From assembly GCF_028623165.1 (NCBI RefSeq), contig NZ_CP117771.1, positions 154,102 to 218,101 of the forward strand: 64,000 nt of DNA, written 5' to 3'. Below, one piece after another: positions 8,326 to 17,210 of the stretch (within the stretch, counting starts at the first letter, position 1; every line of letters starts with the position of its first letter). Under the pieces are notes generated by a model, which was not told the origin of the DNA, did not search any database, and saw only the letters and a list, made by a program, of their open reading frames with translations. A program made the translations under genes and the position numbers. The DNA is from Nostoc sp. UHCC 0926. GTDB lineage: Bacteria > Cyanobacteriota > Cyanobacteriia > Cyanobacteriales > Nostocaceae.

Positions 8326-10581
8326 TCATCTTTGATATTTACAGTTTTCAATTTCAGTAAGTGGTAACAACAAGGTCTCTTCAATTTCTTTTTTCACATT
8401 ATCGCTTACTATAGAACCACTATCTTGTCTAAACTCAAGGTATTTCAATTTTATTTGAGCGTAATTGATAAAACTTGCTGAAGTCGCACTTAATATTTTT
8501 TCAAAGTTATCGGATATAGGCAAAATTTTATCTAATGTAGATAATTCTGGTCTACCCAAACAGTCTATTAATAATTTGTTAGAGTAGTAATACTTTTTAA
8601 TCAACAGCTTCTGTTTATCGTTGAATTGCCAATCATATCCAATATTACGATATTTTATGATGAGATTTTTTAATTGTTCAATCCAGTATTTACTGTATTT
8701 TTGAACCCATTTTTCTCTCATCTCTTGATTTCCCAAACTAGAAAGTTGCGACTGAAAATTTGTAAAAAATCTTTCTAATTCTGGCTGAAGACCGTGAAAA
8801 GTGTGAAGATGCTGTTCTATTAACCAATCATTTTTTAAGTAAAATGGTTCGAGAAGTAAACGCTTTAGAGTCCGGATAAGTTCGCGGTCAACAGTGACAT
8901 TTAAGTTAAAACAATTATCTAAGTCATAATTAAAATTTATGTCCAGAGCGCGAGCCAGTGATCGCACACGAATACATTGACAATTAATATCATTATCAAT
9001 ATAAAAAGCTATAGAAATATCAATATAGAATGCACGAGTAGCAGTCAGATTATAAACATTTAAATTATCTAAAAAATAATAGCCTTTAACATACTTACCA
9101 TCTCCAATAATTATTTCTGAAAATTTTGCATATGGATTAAATTTTGCACGTTGATTAATTGAGATTGATTTATCATGAATCCATTCTAGGAATTTTTGTA
9201 ACTTTGAATCTGAAGCCATAATTAAATCTACCTGCTGCTTCATTCTCAGCAATAATGTATCAGCATTTTTTGTTATTCCAGACAAAAGAAAAAAAACTTC
9301 TCTCCAGTGTTCATCAGTTATATGACTAACTAACTCTTCCCAATCCTCTAGAGAATAAAACCACTTTGCCACTAAATACTCTTGAAACGTCAAATGCGAA
9401 AAAGACCAAACCTTATGCGCCCTTTCAATTAATAACCCATGCTGAGATGCGATCGCCCTCAAAACCCCTCGACTATCCCGCCGCTCAATCCCTAAAAACT
9501 CCCCAATATACCCCTCCAATTCCTCCTGCTCGAACAATACATACTGCTGTTGCTCAAACTTCTTCACTGCCACATAGCTTAATAGCTCTAACTTTCGCTC
9601 CACCAACAAATCCCGATAAATCTCATCCCGCTCAACTGAGCGCGATTTATCCCACTGTACCAACAATAACTCCAACCCCTCCTCATATAACTTGGAACGC
9701 TTCGAGTAAAATTTCCCCGTTTGCTGGAATACCGCACAAGTCAAACTCAGCAAAATCGGCGTAATCGCTAGTTCCCGAATCGCCTTGTTTTCCTCTCGAA
9801 ACAACTGTTCTAAAAATTCCCACGCCTTCGTCTTTCCCTTCCCTGCATCCGCACACACCGTCCCAAACCAATGTTCTGCAAATGCTCTCACCTGCTCCTC
9901 ATTAAAATCTGCCACTTCCACATAATCAAACCGCTCAAACCGCGATTCCTGGCTTTGCGTTCGACAAGTCACCACCACCTGCACCTGCGGATAAGCACGC
10001 GCAAACCGCTTGATTTTCTTGGCGATTTGCTTTCCTGCTTCCCCCGCCACCTCATCCAATCCATCCAGCAACACCAATACTCGTCCCTGATTTAGTACTA
10101 ATTCTATCTCTGCATTATTCAACCGCCAAAGCTGTCCCAAAAACTGCTCCAAGTTATAAACGTACTTGCGTCCATCGTCCACAAACTCCCGCAGCTTTAT
10201 CAACACGGGAATTCGCTGTGCTTGCAATTTTCCATCATTGCACTCGGTTACGATTCTTTGCAGATATGTCGTTTTCCCCGAACCTGGTTTACCCACCATC
10301 ATCAAGTTAGTATTGCGCTCCAGCACAGTCAAACCCGACACGCGCTGCTGTTCCTTTCCCAAACCAATCCTATCTAAGCTGCGGTAGCTGGAATTACCCG
10401 TTGTAAAATCCTGCCACAAATCATCCAGTTCCGACCTACGGCTGCTGCTAAGTGACTCCAGGATATTTACATCTACAAACAAATCCCCCAAAGGCACCCA
10501 ATGGTCTATTCCCCATAACGGCATAACACCGTGCAAACTTTGAATGCTGTCGTGGATGCGCGATCGCACTTGTTGCACCAA
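8326..10581 (-). CDS. NACHT ATPase, probably the C-terminal part of an EAD-CHAT-NACHT fusion
   Basis: NACHT NTPase with P-loop GKPGSGKTT (residue ~97 from the TTG at 10581) and Walker B VLVLLDGLDEVAG (~164). It then has the NACHT winged-helix region (FSHLTFQEYLVAKWF) and an AT-rich C-terminal ~330 residues with no recognised repeats. Only TTG 10581 and GTG 10578 are available as starts, and no Shine-Dalgarno precedes them. The frame is open upstream, through TNPVDDLVQQVRSR (a linker I associate with longer cyanobacterial NACHT proteins), back to the A9 run at 10615-10623. A -1 shift there would join it to EAD-CHAT. It uniquely lacks its own EAD among the STAND proteins here, which supports the fusion. 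Confidence 0.85.
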   Translation of the reverse strand: MVQQVRSRIHDSIQSLHGVMPLWGIDHWVPLGDLFVDVNILESLSSSRRSELDDLWQDFTTGNSSYRSLDRIGLGKEQQRVSGLTVLERNTNLMMVGKPGSGKTTYLQRIVTECNDGKLQAQRIPVLIKLREFVDDGRKYVYNLEQFLGQLWRLNNAEIELVLNQGRVLVLLDGLDEVAGEAGKQIAKKIKRFARAYPQVQVVVTCRTQSQESRFERFDYVEVADFNEEQVRAFAEHWFGTVCADAGKGKTKAWEFLEQLFREENKAIRELAITPILLSLTCAVFQQTGKFYSKRSKLYEEGLELLLVQWDKSRSVERDEIYRDLLVERKLELLSYVAVKKFEQQQYVLFEQEELEGYIGEFLGIERRDSRGVLRAIASQHGLLIERAHKVWSFSHLTFQEYLVAKWFYSLEDWEELVSHITDEHWREVFFLLSGITKNADTLLLRMKQQVDLIMASDSKLQKFLEWIHDKSISINQRAKFNPYAKFSEIIIGDGKYVKGYYFLDNLNVYNLTATRAFYIDISIAFYIDNDINCQCIRVRSLARALDINFNYDLDNCFNLNVTVDRELIRTLKRLLLEPFYLKNDWLIEQHLHTFHGLQPELERFFTNFQSQLSSLGNQEMREKWVQKYSKYWIEQLKNLIIKYRNIGYDWQFNDKQKLLIKKYYYSNKLLIDCLGRPELSTLDKILPISDNFEKILSATSASFINYAQIKLKYLEFRQDSGSIVSDNVKKEIEETLLLPLTEIENCKYQR

Positions 10582-10604
10582 GTCATCAACTGGATTTGTT
10601 ACTG

Positions 10605-11507
10605 TTAATTGGACTTTTTTTTTAGATTTTTGAATACTGGGGTATTTTCTTCTGGGATTCCTTGCAGGGCGATCGCATCGCAGCCACCGTTATAAGCATC
10701 TTCATACGACCAACCAGCCCCTAGTTCATCATAAAAACCGACTGCAAACTTAATCGCGGCATCATCTCCTATCTTACTATTCATACCGACTACATAATCG
10801 ATATGTTGGGCGATCGCGTTGGCTTGAATCTCCGAATAACAAGCGTTGAGAACAACACATTCCAGTCCTCTTGTAGCAAATCGTTTAAATAAATTTACTA
10901 AAGCTTCAGTCGGAACGAGTTGCGCTTTACCTGCATCATTTTCCAGAACTAATCCATCATCTCCTGAACCATGCCCGCAAAAGTGAACAATCTCTGGGTT
11001 AAAATCCAACAAAGCACGACGCAAATCATCAGGACGAACCGCCCAGCGTTGCTGCAAAGTAAATTTTTCTCTATGCTGCGACCTTCGTAAACCCTCATCA
11101 ATTTCTCGCACTTCTTTATCTAGGCGCAATCTTGCTTCATTCGTGGGGCTGGAGGCTAGGACTAAAATTGTTTTACGAGAACTACTTTGAGGATTTTCTC
11201 GTTGAGTCAAGTTCTGAAACTCTTCTTTGAGGATAGAGCGAACAATTTCTCGAATATCTGCGGTGTTAGAACCCTGAATTACAGCACGAGCAACTTCTCG
11301 AATCGCTTGTGCATCAAGTCCTTGGTAAGTGCGATCACCAATATAAATATCTTGTCCCTGTCCGATATTAACGTTGTACTTACCTACTTGCAGATTTTGG
11401 CTACCACCACTATTTAACCACTGACGCAAAGCTTCAATATCGGCATCGGTTTGATTTCCGTTGAGGATTCGTTGAATAATGTCGTTGAGGTTATTAGGGT
11501 TCGCCAT
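10605..11507 (-). CDS. EAD-CHAT caspase-like protease
   Basis: 300 residues in the zero frame. The N-terminal module (QVGKYNVNIGQGQDIYIGDR, residues ~38-57) and helix are followed by a CHAT domain beginning KTILVLASSPTNEARLRL. The CHAT catalytic His lies in HFCGHGSGDDG (~174) and the Cys in VVLNACYSE (~218). CHAT domains are caspase-like peptidases that act as effectors in conflict systems. The zero frame ends two codons after an A_AAA_AAG heptamer (10614-10620), and the NACHT frame continues in -1. The gene lies 143 bp downstream of lspA on the same strand and may have its own promoter there. Confidence 0.9.
   Translation of the reverse strand: MANPNNLNDIIQRILNGNQTDADIEALRQWLNSGGSQNLQVGKYNVNIGQGQDIYIGDRTYQGLDAQAIREVARAVIQGSNTADIREIVRSILKEEFQNLTQRENPQSSSRKTILVLASSPTNEARLRLDKEVREIDEGLRRSQHREKFTLQQRWAVRPDDLRRALLDFNPEIVHFCGHGSGDDGLVLENDAGKAQLVPTEALVNLFKRFATRGLECVVLNACYSEIQANAIAQHIDYVVGMNSKIGDDAAIKFAVGFYDELGAGWSYEDAYNGGCDAIALQGIPEENTPVFKNLKKKSN
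10614..10620 (-). promoter_or_regulatory. Candidate -1 frameshift (slippery) site A_AAA_AAG
   Basis: On the minus strand, codons CTA AAA AAA AAG TCC AAT TAA close the EAD-CHAT frame. The A AAA AAG heptamer is in the phase used by the bacterial dnaX frameshift site. After a -1 slip the next codon is GTC at 10614, exactly in the NACHT frame, with no stop before 8326. The A9 tract (10615-10623) would also allow transcriptional slippage. A mutational indel is the competing explanation. Confidence 0.55.
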
Positions 11508-11650
11508 TTATAAGAGTTTTTAGTTTATTATTAGACAATGAGAAGACTTTATTTTATAAAGCTTCTATATATTCGATATTCGCACAAAGTAGTTGGCTAT
11601 AAAATAAACCCTCTAATTGGTGAAATTTTTAGGACTTAGGCAACTGGACT

Positions 11651-12118
11651 TTAGGACGACGATATTGGACGAAAAAAATTAACGAACATAAACGCAATTC
11701 CCATAGTTATTAATAGATCGGCAAGATTAAATACTGGCAGATTAGTTAGCCGAAAATCCAGAAAATCAATTATATAACCCAGTAAAAACCTATCTACGGT
11801 ATTACCTAAAGTTCCAGCCAGCAAAAATCCTAATCCAAATTGAACCTCTTTTGTTCTCATAGAAGAAAACCAGGCAGATGCCATCAGAGCTAGGCTAAAT
11901 CCTAGTGAAAACCATCGCAACCACTCTATTTTCCCTGATAACAGACTAAAAGCTGCACCAGTATTGCTGACATAGGTGAGGTGAAATACCCCAGGTAAGA
12001 GTGGTAGTGTTTGTCCGAAACTAAAGGTTTGCGCTACTAAATATTTAGTCAACTGATCCAAAATCAAGCCAATTATAGTAACTATCCAGAAGAGACGATT
12101 TTGTCTGTATTTTGTCAT
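11651..12118 (-). CDS. lspA: Signal peptidase II (LspA-like) coupled to a NACHT gene
   Basis: A 155-residue inner-membrane aspartic protease of the lipoprotein signal peptidase family, which cleaves prolipoproteins after lipid attachment. Four hydrophobic segments are visible (WIVTIIGLILDQLTKYLVA; WFSLGFSLALMASAWF; FGLGFLLAGTLGNTVDRF; LLITMGIAFMFVNFF). The catalytic Asp boxes are GNTVDRFLLGYIIDF and FNLADLLIT, so it looks active. Its ATG overlaps the stop of the upstream EAD-NACHT-TM gene by 4 nt (ATGA), implying translational coupling. An LspA inside a STAND operon is odd. It may be an accessory copy with a defence-linked role, or the genome's housekeeping copy captured there; the window cannot tell which. 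Confidence 0.9.
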   Translation of the reverse strand: MTKYRQNRLFWIVTIIGLILDQLTKYLVAQTFSFGQTLPLLPGVFHLTYVSNTGAAFSLLSGKIEWLRWFSLGFSLALMASAWFSSMRTKEVQFGLGFLLAGTLGNTVDRFLLGYIIDFLDFRLTNLPVFNLADLLITMGIAFMFVNFFRPISSS

Positions 12119-14073
12119 TTCCCTAATTTCGTCTGAGCAAAGTGTAGTTGCAAAAAGTTGTGGATAAAGCGATAACGTCCACCTACACGCTGGAGTAAGA
12201 TTCGTTCCGTGCAGTAATTAAGAAAACGAGCATAATACAAGGGAGTATAGCCATTTAATCTAAGAATAAGGCGTAGCATACAGTGTTGAATACAGGTTGT
12301 CCCGCCGAGTCGCAACCAAATCATTAACCCCAAACCGATTCCAGAAGATAATCCCAAAAAGAGTATACCAATCAGTCCAAAAATTAGCCCACCCTTTAGG
12401 GAATTAGCTGCCGAACTGCAAATTCCTTGATTTGGTTTTCTTTTGATTTCTATTTCTTTTCCGCTAGTTAGCCCAGCGCTCAGTCCAAAAAATGGGGCAG
12501 TTGCAAAATTTTGTGATACCTTACTCCAAGACCAGGATAAGGTTTCAATGGTCTGTATAGTTTTATATTGCCCAATCATCAATCCAGAACTTAGTCCAAC
12601 AAATAACCCAAAAACTAATCCTAGATTACGTGTAAATATTAAATTTTTATATGCTTCGTTTGTTTCAAAAACTCCCAAGAACATTACTACACTGAGACCA
12701 GAAAGCAGCCCAATACTAGTACCAATTCCTAATCTAAATATCCATTTTTGAAGCGGAGTTTTCAAATAATTAGGCTGCATTTTCTCAATCAAAAATTCAG
12801 TTTGCGATTCTTTATGTAACTGCTGTGCCAAAAACACCAACCATCGCTGTATCTGCTTTTCACTCGGAGTTTTTTTCTTTCCATAAATACGACTTTTAAA
12901 TCCTTGTGACTCCATTTTTGGAGTCACAATATCTCTTTTTATGGCAGTTTCCCAGTAAGCATCAAGGAGGTATTCTAGACGTGTTTGAGTTGATGTAAGC
13001 GTTTGCCACTCTTGAAGAGATAAAGCTTTATGCAATGAGATAAATCCTAAAATTGATAAAAACAGAGATGTTCTCATTAACTTTAATACCTCTGCATCAA
13101 CTTGTAGTATTTTCCATAATTCTAATTGGTTTAGCCCTGTTAAATATACCTGAATTTGCTTATCTGTAAGTGGTTGTAGAAAAATGGCTCCATTTAATTG
13201 CAGATTGATTTTATAGTTCGTGTATTCTTCCCAACGACTACAAACCACCAAATACTGCGGTCGCCATTCGCTTTGCAAAAATTCATTAATCTTCCTTACA
13301 CAAAGTTCCTGACGCACTGACTCCAACTCATCCAACCCATCCAACATCGGCAACAACTTGGCATCATCCACCCACTTTGTACCAATATCCTTCCGTACCC
13401 CATATTTTGATTTCAGTTCCAAGACCAACCAATCCTGCATCGACTGTTTATCATTCTTCCAATTCGAGAGATTAAACAGCACCGGAATCGGATAATCAGC
13501 ATCTTCTTCTGCTCGTGCAATCAGAGCTTTGGCTAAATCTAGCATTGTAGTTGTTTTGCCAGCACCAGGATTACCCAAAATTAGCAACTTACCTGCAATT
13601 TCTTCCTGGTCAAAAACTTCTAAAATACTTCGTCCATCGGGAATCGGTTCGCTAGGTTTCTCACCAATTTTGATGTCAGAACTCCAAGGACGCTTAACTT
13701 GTTCCGGTTGCACTTCCTTTCCCAAATTTATCAGCACAGCATTGTGCAAAGATTGTTTGAGTCGGACAACAACTTCATCTTTTACCGCTTGTAACAATAG
13801 CTTTTGTGTACGGGGGCGTTCGGCTTTTCGCTTCTCTTGCAGAACCAAACGCAACGCTTCTTTGATGGCTTCAGCATCTGAACCTTGGTAAATGCGATCG
13901 CCTATCTGAATATCTCTACCCTCAGAAATATTGACATTATATTTACCTATCTGAATGGAATTCTGACCCTCACGCGCACGTAACAACTGCCGCAGGGTTT
14001 GCATATCCCTCTCGGTTTCTTCTCCATTGGCAATCCGGTTAAAAATTGCGCTTAGGTCTTGGTTGTAACTCAT
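12115..14073 (-). CDS. EAD-NACHT ATPase with C-terminal membrane segments
   Basis: 652 residues. The EAD module is at residues 1-75 (QIGKYNVNISEGRDIQIGDR). The NACHT P-loop GNPGAGKTTT is near 167 and Walker B LLPMLDGLDELES near 240. From ~445 to ~600 there are at least four glycine-rich hydrophobic segments (LGIGTSIGLLSGLSVVMFLG; LGLVFGLFVGLSSGLMIG; FFGLSAGLTSG; GLIFGLIGILFLGLSSGIGL), so the C terminus should sit in a membrane. Family logic suggests a membrane-disrupting or membrane-anchored STAND output, with the EAD linking it to other proteins. It starts 15 nt after the stop of the gene at 14089-16722 and overlaps lspA by 4 nt, giving a three-gene operon. Confidence 0.88.
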   Translation of the reverse strand: MSYNQDLSAIFNRIANGEETERDMQTLRQLLRAREGQNSIQIGKYNVNISEGRDIQIGDRIYQGSDAEAIKEALRLVLQEKRKAERPRTQKLLLQAVKDEVVVRLKQSLHNAVLINLGKEVQPEQVKRPWSSDIKIGEKPSEPIPDGRSILEVFDQEEIAGKLLILGNPGAGKTTTMLDLAKALIARAEEDADYPIPVLFNLSNWKNDKQSMQDWLVLELKSKYGVRKDIGTKWVDDAKLLPMLDGLDELESVRQELCVRKINEFLQSEWRPQYLVVCSRWEEYTNYKINLQLNGAIFLQPLTDKQIQVYLTGLNQLELWKILQVDAEVLKLMRTSLFLSILGFISLHKALSLQEWQTLTSTQTRLEYLLDAYWETAIKRDIVTPKMESQGFKSRIYGKKKTPSEKQIQRWLVFLAQQLHKESQTEFLIEKMQPNYLKTPLQKWIFRLGIGTSIGLLSGLSVVMFLGVFETNEAYKNLIFTRNLGLVFGLFVGLSSGLMIGQYKTIQTIETLSWSWSKVSQNFATAPFFGLSAGLTSGKEIEIKRKPNQGICSSAANSLKGGLIFGLIGILFLGLSSGIGLGLMIWLRLGGTTCIQHCMLRLILRLNGYTPLYYARFLNYCTERILLQRVGGRYRFIHNFLQLHFAQTKLGK

Positions 14074-14088
14074 TTGCGTCTTTCAATT

Positions 14089-16722
14089 TTATCGAGGAGG
14101 GCTACCGAGAGAACCTTTTACCCATGAGACTCGCTTCAGATCGTCCCATAACCAGTTGTATACCAACTCTGTTGCTGATGTGGGCTTAAATATATCAAGT
14201 CTACTATGCTGAAAAGCTGTATTCCCGATTATTGAGGCTTTACCAAAGCGCAAGGAGTGACGTTGGTTATCCACACGTTCACAGACATCTAAATTAAGAA
14301 ATTCTTTTCGAGCTTGGCTCTCCTGCATTATTGAAAAGCTAACTTTGTTACTTTCCCCGTAAGGCAGCACCTCAAAGTGGCTGTACAGACTGGGTTCATC
14401 GTCAGAATTTGAGAATGCAAGCGAGCCAACAAGGTTAACTGGCATTAAAACCGAGAGTTTTAACCTATCAGCAAATTTAGGGAACCACGTCTTAACAGTG
14501 TACTGATACCCATTTAATGCTTCCAAATATACATACTCTGCATAGGTTTTAATTTGCTCAGGGGTATAGCATTTCCAAGGAAACTCTTCGACCGAATATG
14601 GAGCGGGATCTCCCCAAGGAGGATCGAGTTGAGTTTTGCCGAGTGTTTGCAGTTGGGCAACCCTCATTGTCAAGTGATCTAAGTCTTTTCTATATATGGT
14701 TGTTACGCCGTTGAAGCTAAAGTATGGAATATTCGGATCAAACTCACAAAGAACCGCTTCAAGAATATCAAGAGGAATAGCTCTATGAGGGGATAAGTAA
14801 CGAAAAGAGGTTTTTCTGGAACACGAAAGCACTGAACGCGCTAACTTCCAAAGCGATTCACAAGCAAATAATCCATAATCAATTGGCAAACCTCGCTTCT
14901 GTAAAAGTTTAGAGAGAGAAGCAACCAATTCATCCAATGTCCATAACCAAGTCCAAGCAGGTTGTGGCCCGAGCCATTTAACTAAAGCAGACTCTCTATG
15001 AAAACGTGGGCTTTCAACGGATCGAATCGATACAAAATTTCTTGCTTGAAGTAATTGAGACAACTCGACAACATTCTCCACCTCTTCGTTTTCTTGATAC
15101 CAACCTACAGTTAGTTTTGCTTCTTCTGATCTAACACCTATTGTCCAAACGGAGCAATTTTCACCTACAGGTGCAATGAACTGGGCGAGAGGCTGACGGA
15201 GTGGTTGATTAATTCCCATTACCCAGGCTTGCATAGCTTCCCTGATCCTTTGCCCACAAATTTTCCAGGGTGGAGGTGGCATATCAATGAATCGGCTGGC
15301 TAATGCTTCACTTACAATTTCAGCCGCAAAAGCAGGATGGGTTTTAACAATTGGAGTAAGGAATCTAGACACCTGTTCATGCCCAGAAGTCGCGATCGCC
15401 ATAATCAGAGAGTATCGCCAGGAGCCAAGTTGTTCAGCATCTTGTACTAGTAGCTCCGGAGCGGGATTACCAGCCACCAAACTTTGTGCTGCAAACCATT
15501 CATTTAGAATTGGCAACGCAAACCCAATTTTTCCATGTCGTTCAATCACCAACCGAGATGCCAAAATCGGCTGAAGTTCTGCTCTTGATGAAATAAACTC
15601 AGTGAAGTGAACTGGTTCGCCACCGTATTGTATGCATCGAATAGCTAAAGTTTGCAGAAACCGATTTGCACTTTCTCGATCAGCAGTTTCCTGACCCAGT
15701 GAACGTTCAATTAGGTTGTTGAGCAACTCTCCTGTAGATTGAGGGACTCTAATGTTTTGAACCCTTAGATAATCTGCCACTAGAAGCGCAAATAAAGGCA
15801 GCTTGATAACACTTTGTAGTGATGGTGACCATTGGGAGACTGTGTATTCTGTAATTATTTGTCCTGACAATCGACTGATTAATGTACAGGTTTGATTGAC
15901 GGTAAGTTCTGGAACTGGAACTTGAATAATCTCTTGTGCTTCATCCAAGGTTCGCAGCGATCGGCTTGTTATCACTATGGTTGTATTTGGCCACGCTCTG
16001 ACAAGAAATCGCACCTCAGACAATAAATCACTTACCGAACTGATATTCTCATCCGTAGCGTTGATAATGACAACTGCACCCTGAGTTTTTGGATTTCCAA
16101 TCCCTTTAGCCGCATTTTCTACTGCTTTTTGTAGTGGTCTCGAATCACGCCATTGCCATGATTCGAGATAAACAGACACAGGTGCATCTGCATCCTGAAC
16201 GGCTTGTTCAATCATGTTTTGGAATAAACGCTCTGCAACGAGCGATTTCCCTGCTCCCATTGCTCCCGTTATAAGGAAAAGTTTGCCAGGAATTAACTGG
16301 ATGTCGGGAGGTATATTTCCAATTTCAGGATTGTCAGCAAATTCTTCAGCAACCTCCTCACTAACTTTTGCGGCTAACCATCTTTCGATACAACGCGCTC
16401 TAGATTCTTGCCGAAGTCCCTGCAAACGAGTAAGGCGATCGCTATCTTGCGAAATTGAAGCGGCTGTAGATTGTTCACCCAGTCTCTCGAAAATCTGATG
16501 ACCGATTATCCGAATCGCCTCATCATTCAACTCAAGATTGTTAATGTCCCCAATCTGGATATTTTGGCCTTGACCAATACTAATATTATATTTACCAAGT
16601 TGCGTAACTAATTGGCAATCGCCTGCACTCAAAATTTGACGCAGAGTTTCTATATCTGCTTCTGTGTGGGTTCCCCTGACAATACGGTCAAGAATGCTGT
16701 TAATAACCTTATAAACCGCCAT
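14089..16722 (-). CDS. EAD-STAND NTPase with unassigned C-terminal region
   Basis: 877 residues. The EAD module (QLGKYNISIGQGQNIQIGD, then INNLELNDEAIRIIG) has the copy closest to a RHIM core: IQIGDINNLEL. A P-loop NTPase follows, with GAMGAGKSLVAERL (residues ~151-164) and a Walker-B-like AVVIINATDEN (~213). The strand after Walker B ends in TTIVITSRSLRTL, as in STAND proteins. The C-terminal ~450 residues are not a recognised repeat and could be a sensor or effector domain of unknown type. It is first in the operon with the NACHT-TM gene and lspA. The ATG at 16722 begins MAVYKVINSILDRI. Walker A is GxxGxGKS rather than the NACHT GxPGxGKT form. Confidence 0.8.
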   Translation of the reverse strand: MAVYKVINSILDRIVRGTHTEADIETLRQILSAGDCQLVTQLGKYNISIGQGQNIQIGDINNLELNDEAIRIIGHQIFERLGEQSTAASISQDSDRLTRLQGLRQESRARCIERWLAAKVSEEVAEEFADNPEIGNIPPDIQLIPGKLFLITGAMGAGKSLVAERLFQNMIEQAVQDADAPVSVYLESWQWRDSRPLQKAVENAAKGIGNPKTQGAVVIINATDENISSVSDLLSEVRFLVRAWPNTTIVITSRSLRTLDEAQEIIQVPVPELTVNQTCTLISRLSGQIITEYTVSQWSPSLQSVIKLPLFALLVADYLRVQNIRVPQSTGELLNNLIERSLGQETADRESANRFLQTLAIRCIQYGGEPVHFTEFISSRAELQPILASRLVIERHGKIGFALPILNEWFAAQSLVAGNPAPELLVQDAEQLGSWRYSLIMAIATSGHEQVSRFLTPIVKTHPAFAAEIVSEALASRFIDMPPPPWKICGQRIREAMQAWVMGINQPLRQPLAQFIAPVGENCSVWTIGVRSEEAKLTVGWYQENEEVENVVELSQLLQARNFVSIRSVESPRFHRESALVKWLGPQPAWTWLWTLDELVASLSKLLQKRGLPIDYGLFACESLWKLARSVLSCSRKTSFRYLSPHRAIPLDILEAVLCEFDPNIPYFSFNGVTTIYRKDLDHLTMRVAQLQTLGKTQLDPPWGDPAPYSVEEFPWKCYTPEQIKTYAEYVYLEALNGYQYTVKTWFPKFADRLKLSVLMPVNLVGSLAFSNSDDEPSLYSHFEVLPYGESNKVSFSIMQESQARKEFLNLDVCERVDNQRHSLRFGKASIIGNTAFQHSRLDIFKPTSATELVYNWLWDDLKRVSWVKGSLGSPPR

Positions 16723-16785
16723 TTTTCATAAGTTTTTAGTTTTATATTACACAATTCAATAGCTAAAATCTTTAAGCTTTTCTTT

Positions 16786-16807
16786 AGCTTTTTAGGATTA
16801 AAAAGCT
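16786..16807. other. Perfect 9-bp inverted repeat (stem-loop)
   Basis: AGCTTTTTA (16786-16794) and TAAAAAGCT (16799-16807) flank the loop GGAT, about 65 nt upstream of the start of the 14089-16722 operon. There is no adjacent T-run on either strand that would make it a convincing terminator. An operator or mRNA hairpin is possible. The 488-bp gap 16723-17210 otherwise holds only the small ORF at 16992. Confidence 0.4.
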
Positions 16808-16991
16808 GATATTGATGGGTTTTACCTCATATTCTGATGGATATTAGAAATATCTTTCTATTAGCTTTCGCCTGCTAGCAAAATATTCTTGTATTGAAAA
16901 AAATCTACTTGTGAGCCAAGAAATATTTAGGAATCGTGGTATCTACCTTTGTAGATTGTGTTAATGCTTGCCAAATGCTGATTTAGTAAAA

Positions 16992-17105
16992 ATGGAAGTT
17001 TTAACAAAGAAGGCGGCACAAATGAACGATGAGCTAACCCCGCCAAACCCAGAACAGACAAATACTTTATTATCTGAGGATAGACTTAGAGAACGTGATT
17101 GGTGA
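16992..17105 (+). CDS. Possible 37-residue small protein
   Basis: ATG at 16992 (or 17022) to TGA 17103-17105; the product includes MNDELTPPNPEQTNTLLSED. The internal ATG at 17022 has AAGAAGG about 8 nt upstream. It is proline-, glutamate- and threonine-rich and hydrophilic. It could be a genuine small protein or a fragment of a lost gene. Support is only start, stop and Shine-Dalgarno. Confidence 0.25.
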   Translation: MEVLTKKAAQMNDELTPPNPEQTNTLLSEDRLRERDW

Positions 17106-17210
17106 TCTTTGAAACCTTTTAAGAAAAAATAATGGTTTCTTTCATCCATAGTGGGCGATCGCTCACCATTGATAGAATTATCAGTTAGATTGCCTGTAAA
17201 ATTTGTGTCA

